A stretch of DNA of 20,792 nucleotides from Pseudomonadota bacterium (GTDB taxonomy: Bacteria; Desulfobacterota; Syntrophia; Syntrophales; JADFWA01). Both the position numbers and the translations under genes were made by a program. Numbering within the stretch: position 1 is the first letter of the stretch; every line of letters begins with the position of its first letter. The notes beneath the pieces were generated by a model. That model worked only from the letters and a program-made list of their open reading frames with translations, was not told the origin of the DNA and ran no database searches. Of the stretch, positions 1 through 7,088 are shown one piece after another. The stretch lies in assembly GCA_030596145.1 (NCBI GenBank), contig JAUVKS010000009.1, positions 1-20,792 on the forward strand, in the 5' to 3' direction.

Positions 1-960
1 AATGCCGCGGGTGATAACAAATGCAAGAACAGAACCAAGGATGATTGCTATTATAGAGCCGACCATCATCAGACTGTTGGCCATGGATATCTGGTCGTTC
101 ATCTTGTCCCTTTGGTCGATCCTTGCCTCATCGCAGACCGCCTGGGCGGCTCTGGCCGCAGTCACCATCTCAGCGTCTGCTTCTACCTGTTTATCCTTTA
201 ATGTCACATAGTCGCCAAAGGCCGCCTTATATGCCTGAGTCGCTGCAATGATCTTATCGGTCTGCTGCTGGTTCCTGGCCTCGTTGAATCGTGACCTCAT
301 GTCTTTGGCCAGATTGACGATATTTTCCACAAGATTGTCAACACGCTGGGCATACTTGTGGTCACCGCGGATAATAAAATTCTTTTCCTGCCGCCGGGAC
401 TCCAACGTCCACTTGATAATGCGGTTGGCATCATCAGCCTTGATCAGTTTGTCTTCAAGCGCGGCTGCGGAAGCTCCGGCCTTTTGCAATTCTTCAAACT
501 GGGCCTTTTGCTCCTGCCTTATGGACTCAGCGATTACGTTAACCTCCCTGGCCGATGTGACCATCTTGTCATCGGCAACTTTCTGTTGCTCTGAAAATCC
601 CACATACTTCCCAAACGCATCTTGATACCCGCCGGCTGATGATATGACTTGGTCCATCTGTCTTATGTTAATCGGGTCATTGAATTTGGCCCTGGTCTCT
701 TCGGACTGTTTTTTTAAGGCCACTACCTGCTCGGCAACCACATCAACGTATTTTTTGTCTCCACGGATTATGAAATTCTTTTCCTGCTGACGCGTTGCCA
801 GGATAAATTTGATCAACCGGTTCACATCATCGGCCTTCTCTACCCTGTCCGTAACAGTAGAAAGTCCGTTGTAACCAACATAGGCCACTGCAATAAGCAA
901 AACCAGCACTACAGCAAAACCGCCGATTATCTTTGATCCTACTTTCATATTCTTTAACAT
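1..960 (-). CDS. methyl-accepting chemotaxis protein, HBM-type sensor, N-terminal part (runs off window)
   Basis: Inner-membrane chemoreceptor feeding the CheW/CheA pathway. The frame is open for 320 codons from the ATG at 960 to the window edge, so only the N-terminal half is visible. A Shine-Dalgarno GGAGG lies 9 bases before this ATG. TM1 covers about residues 12-30 and TM2 about 297-317. The periplasmic part is two copies of a roughly 130-residue helical module starting near residues 42 and 174. Both copies carry KADDxNRxIK, then QEKNFIIRGD, then KY. That bimodular helical layout and the EKNF..RGD.KY motif fit the HBM (helical bimodular) sensor family of McpS-like receptors, which bind small organic acids; the ligand here is unknown. 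The HAMP and signalling domains would lie beyond the left edge. It follows cheW by 71 bases in the same direction and is probably cotranscribed. Confidence 0.85.
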   Translation of the reverse strand, partial: MLKNMKVGSKIIGGFAVVLVLLIAVAYVGYNGLSTVTDRVEKADDVNRLIKFILATRQQEKNFIIRGDKKYVDVVAEQVVALKKQSEETRAKFNDPINIRQMDQVISSAGGYQDAFGKYVGFSEQQKVADDKMVTSAREVNVIAESIRQEQKAQFEELQKAGASAAALEDKLIKADDANRIIKWTLESRRQEKNFIIRGDHKYAQRVDNLVENIVNLAKDMRSRFNEARNQQQTDKIIAATQAYKAAFGDYVTLKDKQVEADAEMVTAARAAQAVCDEARIDQRDKMNDQISMANSLMMVGSIIAIILGSVLAFVITRGI

Positions 961-977
961 TTTTCTATACCTCCATT

Positions 978-1010
978 CTTGATTGTTGATTTATGATCGT
1001 CGATTAAGAG
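978..1010. repeat. short word array of the ATTGTTG/ATCGTCG family
   Basis: A short copy of the TGATTGT/CGATTGA words that also fill the flgK-flgL, flgI-flgJ and flgH-flgI gaps. It lies between the cheW stop and the ribosome-binding site of the HBM chemoreceptor gene. Confidence 0.5.
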
Positions 1011-1031
1011 CTTTAATCATAAATGATAAAT

Positions 1032-1544
1032 CTACGCTGCGTCCTCCAGAGCAACAACATCATCTTTGCTGAGCACACGATCTATATCGAGCAGTATCTT
1101 GACACCTCCTTCCATCTTGGCCATGCCGAGAATATAGGCTGTATCCAGACTGGTTCCGAATGTCGGTGTGTCTTCAATGTCATCAGCCTTGATGTTTAAG
1201 ACCTCTGAGACGGAATCGACAACTACTCCGATCAGGATATCTGCTGCCCGGCTCTTGAGCTCAACTACGATTATGCAGGTGCGTTCGGTATATTTGACCT
1301 CTTTCATTCCGAATTTGAGTTTTAAATCCATCACAGGAATGACCTTGCCGCGAAGATTTATCACCCCCTTTACAAACTCCGGTGTCTGAGGCACGGTAGT
1401 GATCGGCAGCATCCCGATGATCTCTTTGATCTTCAGGATGCCTATACCGTACTCTTCGCCTGCAAGAGAAAAGGTAAGATATTTCCCTTCTCTGTCTTTC
1501 ATGACCTTTACGGCCTGATCCATTGTTTCCGTTAATTCCGTCAT
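1032..1544 (-). CDS. cheW: chemotaxis coupling protein CheW
   Basis: CheW scaffold that links chemoreceptor tips to the kinase CheA at the inner face of the membrane. The 170-residue length is normal for the family. The single CheW domain covers about residues 18-160. Landmarks are FSLAGEEYGIGILKIKEII near the N-terminus, the receptor-binding stretch VPQTPEFVKGVINLRGKVIP, DLKLKFG, and the second-half strand ILIGVVVDSVSEVL. The ATG at 1544 has AGGAG 8 bases upstream. It sits between two chemoreceptor genes, 127 bases after the heme-type receptor and 71 bases before the HBM-type receptor, so it probably serves both. No cheA is visible in the window. Confidence 0.96.
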   Translation of the reverse strand: MTELTETMDQAVKVMKDREGKYLTFSLAGEEYGIGILKIKEIIGMLPITTVPQTPEFVKGVINLRGKVIPVMDLKLKFGMKEVKYTERTCIIVVELKSRAADILIGVVVDSVSEVLNIKADDIEDTPTFGTSLDTAYILGMAKMEGGVKILLDIDRVLSKDDVVALEDAA

Positions 1545-1577
1545 TTTTTTGTCTCCTTTTTTGTCTCCTTTTTTGTC
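1545..1577 (-). promoter_or_regulatory. tandemly repeated Shine-Dalgarno unit before cheW
   Basis: On the coding strand a 12-base unit GGAGACAAAAAA occurs twice in a row, preceded by a partial copy GGACAAAAAA. Only the copy nearest the ATG is correctly spaced (8 bases) for cheW initiation. The others are extra ribosome-binding-like sites, probably from slippage. Confidence 0.6.
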
Positions 1578-1601
1578 CGATTAGCCCGTTTGGGCCTGCA
1601 T

Positions 1602-1673
1602 TTAACTACTCGACCAATTTCCCACTCGACCACTCGACCATTTCCCCAATCAACCAGTAACCAGCAACCAATC
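1602..1673. repeat. octamer word repeat CACTCGAC and variants
   Basis: Between the heme-type receptor and cheW. It holds ACTACTCGACC, CACTCGACCACTCGACC and then CAACCAGTAACCAGCAACC. The same CACTCGAC word reappears inside the 5' end of flgH (about 12066-12092). The repeat touches the TGA stop of the receptor gene at 1672. Confidence 0.6.
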
Positions 1674-3339
1674 AAAAATCCTTATCATCTAAAGGAATTA
1701 CCTGATCAGGACTTACTTCTTTGCTCTGGCTCTTTGGTTGTGTTCTGCGAACTGCCGGGACTTCGGCTTTTTTCGCCAGTCCGCCTCGGCTGAGCCTCGC
1801 GATGCCGGACGTGGTAGAAACCGGTAGAGCTATTTTTGTTTTTATCTTATGCTCTCTACCCAATCTCTGCTGCCTGCCTGCAGTCTCTTTCCCGCTTCCG
1901 CCGACTAAGGCTTCCAGTCCTTCTACAATCCCCACCATCTGCTCTGCATGTGCGCTCATCTCCTCAGAGGCGGATGCGGATTCTTCGGCGTTTGCTGCAT
2001 TCTGCTGGGTTACCTTGTCCATATCGGCTACGGCGGTGTTTGTCTGCTCAATACCCTGAGCTTGCTCATTCGATGCTGCGGCTATTTCGGAGACCAGTTC
2101 TCCTACTTTGGGAGAGCTTTCCGCAACCTTTGTAAATGCATCATTGGTTCGTGCTACCAGTTCGGTTCCGCCTTTGATCTTTTTTACCGTTCCTTCTATT
2201 AGATCAGCCGTGTTTTTGGCTGCATCCGCAGAGCGGAGCGCCAGATTTCTGACCTCTTCCGCCACTACTGCAAAGCCTGCTCCTGCCTCGCCTGCACGGG
2301 CTGCCTCTACTGCTGCATTTAATGCTAACAGATTGGTCTGGAATGCAATCTCATCGATTGTCTTTACAACCTTCTGAGTTTCATCGCTGGCTTTTGAAAT
2401 CTCTTCCATGGATGTGGTAAGTTCGACCATGGAAGAGTTGGCATCTGACACCACACGGCTGGTCTCTTTCATAAGACTGTCCGCCTGAACCGCATTATCT
2501 GCATTCTGTTTGGTCATGGAAGACATCTCTTCGAGGGATGATGATGTCTCTTCGATTGAGGCTGCCTGCTCGGATGATCCTTCGGCAAGAGACTGGCTTG
2601 CCTGTGAGATCTGGCCCGATGCTGAGGCTACCTGGCCGACAACATCATGCAGTGTATTTGCGACTCTTTTAATGGGACGGATAACCACTCTCGAAATCAA
2701 TAGAAAAAGCACCAGGATAACGATTAAGCTTCCGGAAAGGCCTATAATTATATTCTTGTTCCGGAGCTTTCCAAGGGCTTTATACATCTCTTCGAGACTC
2801 TCTCTTACCATCAGGCCTCCGAGGACACGCTGGTTTGAACCATGGCAGTGAAAACAGCGATTTTCGTTCAAAATGGGGCGAATTGTGCTCAGATAAGGCT
2901 TTCCTCCTACGGTTTCTTCATATCCGGTCTGATCGGATCTGCCGTTTTGTATCAATTGATTGATTGCGGCTTTAAGGTCGGACGAACCAGTCAGTTCGGT
3001 TACCTTATTTCCGATTCTATTTTTTTCAGAGGCATAAGCTATCTGCTTGTCAAAACCAAAAATTAAGACCTCTTCCCCTTCTTCCGTAAAGGCTTCAAAC
3101 CCTTCCATCTGGAATTCGATAGCTTTGGAGTCACCTGTAGCCATTGGATACATCATGCCGTTATAGAATGTGTCGGCAAGCATGTTTGCTGTATGAACTA
3201 ACCCTGCTTTAATATGACTGCGTTGATCTGAGATATTAATATAGATTATAGAGCCAAGAATAAGTAAAAAGAGAATTGCAAGTCCGCCGATCATAAACGG
3301 CATACTTTTTGTCGTTTTATTTGTCGTTTCATTTTTCAT
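1672..3339 (-). CDS. methyl-accepting chemotaxis protein with periplasmic c-type heme motif
   Basis: Chemoreceptor of 555 residues. TM1 lies at about 13-34, a periplasmic domain at 35-195, and TM2 at about 196-216. The signalling domain is about 240-475, with its hairpin tip (IDEIAFQTNLLALNAAVEAA, then RAGEAGAGFAVVAEEVRNLA) at residues 328-367. The periplasmic domain has one CxxCH heme-attachment motif, CFHCH at 162-166, followed by GS. Receptors of this design (DcrA of Desulfovibrio and the c-type heme sensors of Geobacter) report redox state or oxygen. A canonical HAMP is short or absent after RPIKRV at 221-226. A basic, Pro-rich tail of about 75 residues ends in IPLDDKDF, possibly a docking tail for adaptation enzymes. 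Its ATG shares a base with the stop of the cytochrome gene (TAATG), so the two are probably translationally coupled. Confidence 0.93.
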   Translation of the reverse strand: MKNETTNKTTKSMPFMIGGLAILFLLILGSIIYINISDQRSHIKAGLVHTANMLADTFYNGMMYPMATGDSKAIEFQMEGFEAFTEEGEEVLIFGFDKQIAYASEKNRIGNKVTELTGSSDLKAAINQLIQNGRSDQTGYEETVGGKPYLSTIRPILNENRCFHCHGSNQRVLGGLMVRESLEEMYKALGKLRNKNIIIGLSGSLIVILVLFLLISRVVIRPIKRVANTLHDVVGQVASASGQISQASQSLAEGSSEQAASIEETSSSLEEMSSMTKQNADNAVQADSLMKETSRVVSDANSSMVELTTSMEEISKASDETQKVVKTIDEIAFQTNLLALNAAVEAARAGEAGAGFAVVAEEVRNLALRSADAAKNTADLIEGTVKKIKGGTELVARTNDAFTKVAESSPKVGELVSEIAAASNEQAQGIEQTNTAVADMDKVTQQNAANAEESASASEEMSAHAEQMVGIVEGLEALVGGSGKETAGRQQRLGREHKIKTKIALPVSTTSGIARLSRGGLAKKAEVPAVRRTQPKSQSKEVSPDQVIPLDDKDF

Positions 3340-3836
3340 TAGTGCGCCCCCCCATAGATTAAGGGTTTATAACGAAAGGCTCCCACACGTTCAGAGCAGT
3401 GGCATGTTTCGCACGCCTTCACTGTCAATTGCCCGGTGATATCCTCGGGGTCGTTTGTTTCCACATGGGTGCTACCAGGACCATGACAGACTTCACAGCC
3501 TGCGTCTTTAAGATGCGGGGTTTCTGCTTCTGATTTAAACCCGCCTGGTTCGCCGTATCCTGTAGTATGGCATTTAAAGCATCCTCTAAACTCTTCATCA
3601 GTCAATCTCTTTTTCATGGTTTTGATAGACTTGAATGAATTTCTTTTGTGCGAAAATGTTTTAAAGCTTTCGTACTCTGTTTCATGACATTCCATGCATG
3701 CATCCGAACCAACATAGGTTTTATCCGCTGCTTCACATCCGACCCTGCCAAAAGGGGCATAACATAACAGCCAGAGTAAAAGCAGGACATAGATGCATAA
3801 AGCTCTTGATAGAATATTTTTTGATTTTGTTAACAT
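3339..3836 (-). CDS. tetraheme c-type cytochrome, cytochrome c554-like
   Basis: Exported electron-transfer protein of 165 residues. It has an N-terminal hydrophobic signal or anchor at about 11-35, then four CxxCH heme sites: CMECH 47-51, CFKCH 86-90, CEVCH 114-118 and CETCH 142-146. The spacing and surrounding motifs (YVGSDACMECH, FSHKRNSF, CFKCHTTGYG, GCEVCHGPGSTH) match the cytochrome c554/c' type multiheme fold. Extra histidines such as H63, H108 and H124 could be axial ligands. The ATG at 3836 has a perfect AGGAGG 7 bases upstream. It overlaps the start of the heme-type chemoreceptor by one base, which suggests a functional pair: an electron carrier or heme partner for redox sensing. A run of seven G on the coding strand lies four codons before the stop. 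Confidence 0.92.
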   Translation of the reverse strand: MLTKSKNILSRALCIYVLLLLWLLCYAPFGRVGCEAADKTYVGSDACMECHETEYESFKTFSHKRNSFKSIKTMKKRLTDEEFRGCFKCHTTGYGEPGGFKSEAETPHLKDAGCEVCHGPGSTHVETNDPEDITGQLTVKACETCHCSERVGAFRYKPLIYGGAH

Positions 3837-3888
3837 TGCCTATCCTCCTTGTTTTTTTGTTGTTATACTGTAAATGGTCATAATTGAT

Positions 3889-4056
3889 GAATTCGTAAAA
3901 AGTCGTCACTCCGGTGAAAACTGGAGTCCACATGATCTGCAACTACTTGAAAAGACTGGATAGCGCTAACGGTTAGCGCTGATGCTTCACTTCGTGTCAC
4001 TACGTGTCCGGCTGGAGTTTATCCCGCGCTTGATGCTGGGCCGGAATGACGGTGAA
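3889..4056. repeat. degenerate copy of the TCGTAAAAAGTC inverted-repeat element
   Basis: Starts with TCGTAAAAAGTC (3893-3904), the same end as the intact element at 20439-20579. It also shares ACTGGATAGCGCT, GATGCTTCAC and the CCGGCT...GGAATGACGG stretch with that copy. The matching right inverted end is not visible, so this copy looks decayed. It fills the gap between the HTH gene and the cytochrome gene. Confidence 0.7.
3962..3980. terminator. perfect hairpin AGCGCTAAC-G-GTTAGCGCT
   Basis: Nine-base perfect inverted arms separated by one base, inside the repeat element downstream of the HTH gene. There is no T-run after it on the coding strand, so its use as a terminator is uncertain. It may simply be an expansion of the AGCGCT word in the element. 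Confidence 0.3.
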
Positions 4057-4092
4057 GGCGATGGTTTAATTTTATTCTTTAGATTCACCCAA

Positions 4093-4308
4093 CTATCTGT
4101 TATTTACCTCGTCACAAAGATCATTGATCGTCGACTCTGAAAAACCGAATTTTCTCAACAATCTCACCACCTCGGAAACAGGAATCTTATGAAGTTTGCC
4201 TATCTTATAGGCCTTAACCTTCCGCTCTTTTACCCACCGGTAAATTGTAACTCGATTAACATTAAACAACATAGCTACTTCTGAAGTAGAGTAGAGTAAT
4301 TCCGCCAT
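4093..4308 (-). CDS. small helix-turn-helix DNA-binding protein, excisionase/HTH_17 type
   Basis: Protein of 71 residues. Residues 5-52 form a winged helix-turn-helix of the excisionase (xis)/MerR-like N-terminal type: LYSTSEVAMLFNVNRVTIYR, then WVKERKVKAYKIGKLHKIP. In this family the first part binds the major groove and the KIGKLHKIP wing follows. The ATG at 4308 has AGGTGG 5 bases upstream. No recombinase or phage gene is nearby, so excisionase function is unlikely; a small transcription factor is more plausible. A canonical sigma-28 promoter sits about 60 bases upstream, which would make it a late flagellar or chemotaxis gene. It lies between the fliW end and the cytochrome-receptor-cheW operon, which it might regulate (inference). 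Confidence 0.85.
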   Translation of the reverse strand: MAELLYSTSEVAMLFNVNRVTIYRWVKERKVKAYKIGKLHKIPVSEVVRLLRKFGFSESTINDLCDEVNNR

Positions 4309-4371
4309 TTAACCACCTTTTGCATGCAAGAATTGGACAATTTGCAACGATTTCATCTAATGCAACCATTG

Positions 4372-4398
4372 TAATCGGCAAAAAATAAAAAAACTTTA
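4372..4398 (-). promoter_or_regulatory. sigma-28 (FliA) promoter of the HTH gene
   Basis: On the coding strand TAAAGTTT (4398-4391), an 11-base spacer, then GCCGATTA (4379-4372). The consensus for FliA is TAAAGTTT-N11-GCCGATAA, so only one base differs. The expected start of transcription is near 4365, about 57 bases before the ATG at 4308. Confidence 0.82.
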
Positions 4399-4445
4399 GT
4401 AATTATATGAGGAAGATTTGTAATTATTGTCGCAAAGATGGCCGT

Positions 4446-4610
4446 CATTCCCGCCCCGTATGTCATTCCCGCGAAAGCGGGAATCCACGGAATAAACTCC
4501 AGCGGGAATCCAAAAGCATCGAAGTCGCCAGAAATACTGGATTTGGCATTATTTTCGCGAGAATGACAGGCAACACAGCAAGATGCAGTCCCGCTTTCGG
4601 GCGGGATTCG
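4446..4610. repeat. REP-like palindromes of the ATTCCCGC type
   Basis: Contains the perfect hairpin ATTCCCGC-GAAA-GCGGGAAT (4465-4484), a second arm CAGCGGGAATCC, and another hairpin TCCCGC...GCGGGA (4589-4606). These match the dispersed palindromic repeats common in environmental proteobacterial genomes. One could act as a bidirectional terminator, but no T-run follows. Confidence 0.6.
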
Positions 4611-4755
4611 ACTGTGCGGCTTGCAGCCGTTCAATAAAGACACCTGCTGCGCAGGAGATTATTGCGGATTAATCTTAGTGGCTGATCTACGCCTGCCTGT
4701 GCGTTGCACGCAAACAGGGGCATAAGCGTTAACTTAAACTGGAGTTGTGGAGCGG

Positions 4756-4886
4756 TTAACCCTACAACGACACTTGTCATTTCGACCGAAGGGAGAAATC
4801 TTTAACTATTTGTTTTATAATAAGATTTCTCGTCGCTTCGCTCCTCGAAATGACATCTAAAATGGTAAGTAACGTTGTAGGGTTAA
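4756..4886. mobile_element. 131-bp MITE-like element with 14-bp perfect inverted ends
   Basis: The left end TTAACCCTACAACG (4756-4769) is exactly complementary to the right end CGTTGTAGGGTTAA (4873-4886). Inside is a second inverted pair: GTCATTTCGACCGAAG...AGAAATCTT on the left, and AAGATTTCTCG...TCGAAATGAC on the right. It is non-coding. The whole sequence could fold into one long hairpin. It lies directly downstream of fliW and might also end that transcript. Confidence 0.7.
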
Positions 4887-4927
4887 GATATTGTGAGATC
4901 TTTTGGCTGTTTTGACTGGTTCCTTTT

Positions 4928-5416
4928 TTACAGGGCCAGAGCGGAAGGGATTAATTCTGCTTTTTCATTCCCTTCGAAAACTGCTTTGTTCTCGGTCAGA
5001 GGATGCTTAACGGAATAATCCGATTCAACAAGGACTACCTGTTTTCCAAGCATTTTTTTTGTGTTGACCACAATGGGAGCTCTCAGGTTTGCCGTTACAT
5101 TGAACGGATCAGAACTGATCGTTACAACAGACAACAAAACCACATCCTCAGGCCCACGCGATGCAATTTCGAGTAATTTTACTTCATCGTCAGATATTAC
5201 CGGCTCGTAATCCGGCTTTGCGACAAAGGAATGGATAACGACAAAAGCGACCGAACCATCCTCAACGGACTGAAACCATAAGAAGGGAATCTTTTTATCC
5301 TGCGTGAGAAGCACATATCTTCTTAAGTGTTCAAACCCTAACATTCCATCCTTCATCTGAATAACCCTGGATTCATCAATACTTATATCTCCAAAGCGGG
5401 TGGTAGAAATTCTCAC
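4928..5416 (-). CDS. fliW: flagellar assembly factor FliW
   Basis: FliW binds flagellin and, when released, binds CsrA and relieves its repression of flagellin translation. I choose the GTG at 5416 because it gives the family-typical N-terminus MRISTTRFGDISIDESRVIQ, has AGGAGG 8 bases upstream, and overlaps the csrA TAG stop by one base (TAGTG). The protein is then 162 residues. A longer reading from an ATG at 5461 exists but adds a poor, csrA-overlapping extension. Family landmarks are GMLGFEHLRRYVLL, PFLWFQSVEDGSVAFVV, VTISSDPFNVTANLRAPIVV and the C-terminal YSVKHPL. Last gene of the flgM-to-fliW operon. It is followed by an inverted-repeat element. Confidence 0.95.
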   Translation of the reverse strand: MRISTTRFGDISIDESRVIQMKDGMLGFEHLRRYVLLTQDKKIPFLWFQSVEDGSVAFVVIHSFVAKPDYEPVISDDEVKLLEIASRGPEDVVLLSVVTISSDPFNVTANLRAPIVVNTKKMLGKQVVLVESDYSVKHPLTENKAVFEGNEKAELIPSALAL

Positions 5417-5682
5417 TAAACTTCCTCCTTTGGCTCCTTCGGATTTTTCAGTTTGTTCCATACAAGAGACAGGCTTTTGCTGATTGAATCATCGCGCCCT
5501 GCCTCTGCCGCCAGGATATTCTGTTCCTTAATCATTTGATAAACTTCCTCGCGGTGAACGGTTACATCATAGGGAGCATCTATCCCTATCCGTATCTGTT
5601 TACCTTTTATATCAGAAACGGTAATCTTTATATTGTCACCGATTCTGATTGATTCCCCTAACTTCCTTGTCAGGATTAGCAT
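5416..5682 (-). CDS. csrA: carbon storage regulator / translational repressor CsrA
   Basis: RNA-binding dimer that represses translation by binding GGA sites near start codons. Residues 1-48 are typical CsrA: MLILTRKLGESIRIGDNIKI, with the GESI..GD motif, then the C-terminal RNA-contact segment IGIDAPYDVTVHREEVY. At 88 residues it is longer than the 61 of the E. coli protein. The tail is mixed-charge and ends in KNPKEPKEEV. The ATG is 5 bases after the flgL stop with no obvious ribosome-binding site, so its translation is probably coupled to flgL. The AGGAGG that serves fliW lies in the last csrA codons and is itself a GGA-type sequence, so autoregulation is possible (inference). The csrA-fliW pair next to flgL is a known arrangement. 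Confidence 0.97.
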   Translation of the reverse strand: MLILTRKLGESIRIGDNIKITVSDIKGKQIRIGIDAPYDVTVHREEVYQMIKEQNILAAEAGRDDSISKSLSLVWNKLKNPKEPKEEV

Positions 5683-5687
5683 ATGAT

Positions 5688-6893
5688 TTATCTAAGAAAA
5701 TCGATTATTGTTAAATTTCCTATCCTTGATGCCACAGAGTACGAGGCCTTCAAGACAATCTCTTTCATGGCAAGCTTGGTAATTAATTCAGATATATCAG
5801 CTTCTTCTGTCTCAGAAATCAGCCCTGCTAAATCCAGATCCATATCAGTCAGGTTGTTTTTCGCTATCTCTAATCTGTTCACCCTGCCGCCGCACCTGGA
5901 AATATTTTTCGATATTTGATCAGACGAATCCTTAAGACTGTCTAAGCAGGACGCTATGCCGTCCGTATCGTTATTCTCCAGCGCAGTCTTCAAATCATTG
6001 AGAGTCCCGAATACATCAACACTCCCGGCCCCCTTGTCCGTAAAAGCTGCTTCACCTGAAATGGAGTAAGTAAAGGGGGTTCCTTCGCCGATATTAACAG
6101 ACATTTCATCGCCGTTGCCGTTGTAGTAGCCTGCGGCAAGGGCCTGGACGTAAAAGATGTCATCCTCTGACAGGTTTGTCCCTACCTCGGTAAACGTTAA
6201 TTCCACCCCGTCTCCAAGTGTAATGAGCACGCTAAGGTCCTTAAGTGGTGGGTCGTCGTCATTCCAGGTTTTTCCTCCATCAGTTGAAACCTGATATTCC
6301 GTATTGACTAATGTTTCACCATCAGTTAGTATTTTCACAACATAAGTATTGTTCACACTGCCTGAATAGTCTCCGCTTGAAGTCACTGTGCCGTCAAAAT
6401 CACCATTCCCATCAGCCGCGGTAGCCGTTCCTATAGTGGCAACTCCTACGGAAGATGAAAAAGGAGTTTCTCCCGTTTTAGCGCCCGAAAAAAGATACCT
6501 GCCCTCATACTTTGAATTGGCAAGGGCAAGCATTTCATCTATGAGCTGCTGCACTGTCCCTGCTTCCGAACTTCGCGCCTCGGCAGACGAGGTCGCCGTT
6601 GACTGGGCAACGGCCACTTCCCTTGCCTTTACCAGAAGGTCGCCCGCTGCCGACAGTTTTGATTCCGTAATTGTAAGCCATGAATCACAGCTATCAATAT
6701 TCTTGGTGTACTGCTCGACGGATGCCCTGGATTCTCGTAAGTTCAGCACCCTGTTCATACCGATGGGATCATCCGACGGCCTGTTAATCTCCTTTAGCGA
6801 AGCAATTTTTTCAGCGAGTTCATTATAGCTGTCCTGAGACTTAAACATATTATTGACTATTGTATTAAACTTTATGTTTTCCGATATACGCAT
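5688..6893 (-). CDS. flgL: flagellar hook-filament junction protein FlgL (HAP3)
   Basis: Second of the two junction proteins between hook and filament, exported by the flagellar type III apparatus. The ATG at 6893 gives MRISENIKFNTIVNNMFKSQ, the usual N-terminal D0 helix, and has AGAGG 9 bases upstream. A TTG three codons earlier would leave no space for a ribosome-binding site. Length is then 401 residues. The N-terminal flagellin-like helices include YNELAEKIASLKEINRPSDD (conserved RPSDDP). The C-terminal helix is about 340-400 and ends LITKLAMKEIVLKASYSVAS...FLR. The variable middle (about 140-300) is Gly/Asp/Thr-rich, as expected for surface domains. It follows flgK after a repeat-filled gap of 195 bases and precedes csrA by 5 bases. 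Confidence 0.95.
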   Translation of the reverse strand: MRISENIKFNTIVNNMFKSQDSYNELAEKIASLKEINRPSDDPIGMNRVLNLRESRASVEQYTKNIDSCDSWLTITESKLSAAGDLLVKAREVAVAQSTATSSAEARSSEAGTVQQLIDEMLALANSKYEGRYLFSGAKTGETPFSSSVGVATIGTATAADGNGDFDGTVTSSGDYSGSVNNTYVVKILTDGETLVNTEYQVSTDGGKTWNDDDPPLKDLSVLITLGDGVELTFTEVGTNLSEDDIFYVQALAAGYYNGNGDEMSVNIGEGTPFTYSISGEAAFTDKGAGSVDVFGTLNDLKTALENNDTDGIASCLDSLKDSSDQISKNISRCGGRVNRLEIAKNNLTDMDLDLAGLISETEEADISELITKLAMKEIVLKASYSVASRIGNLTIIDFLR

Positions 6894-6909
6894 ATAAGGC
6901 AACCTCTTT

Positions 6910-7083
6910 GGATTTATGATTGTTGATTGTTGATTGTTGGTCCGCCAAAGGGCTCTGGCGGATCAATCGACAATCATCAATCGACAATCATCAATCCTTC
7001 TGCTCTATCTTTTCAATCGACAATCATCAATCATCAATCCTTCTGCTCTATCTTTTCAATCGACAATCATCAATCATCAATCC
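6910..7083. repeat. ATCATCAATCGACA word array with inverted ends, flgK-flgL gap
   Basis: Begins GGATTTATGATTGTTG and ends CAATCATCAATCC, so the ends are inverted copies of one another. Between them the block CTTCTGCTCTATCTTTTC plus AATCGACAATCATC words is repeated about three times. It fills the gap from 5 bases past the flgK stop to the flgL ribosome-binding site. Open frames here are translations of the repeat and are rejected. Confidence 0.85.
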
Positions 7084-7088
7084 TTCTG

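Larger units (their letters stand above)
4309..4927. other. 619-base intergenic region rich in palindromic repeats
   Basis: No credible gene on either strand; short open frames here are translations of repeats. From right to left it holds a 131-base inverted-repeat element (4756-4886), spacer with GC-rich palindromes (4446-4610), and a sigma-28 promoter (4372-4398). It separates the fliW end from the HTH gene. Confidence 0.7.

Noticed and set aside
3840..3900. Possible sigma-70 promoter of the cytochrome gene (TATAAC on the minus strand)
   Set aside because: No acceptable -35 at 16-18 bases; too weak to list as a feature.
4353..4643. Open frames on both strands in the fliW-HTH gap
   Set aside because: Peptides such as CHSRESGNPRNK are translations of the common ATTCCCGC palindromic repeat.
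5417..5461. Longer fliW start at 5461
   Set aside because: It would add a polar extension overlapping csrA; the GTG at 5416 has AGGAGG and the conserved family N-terminus.
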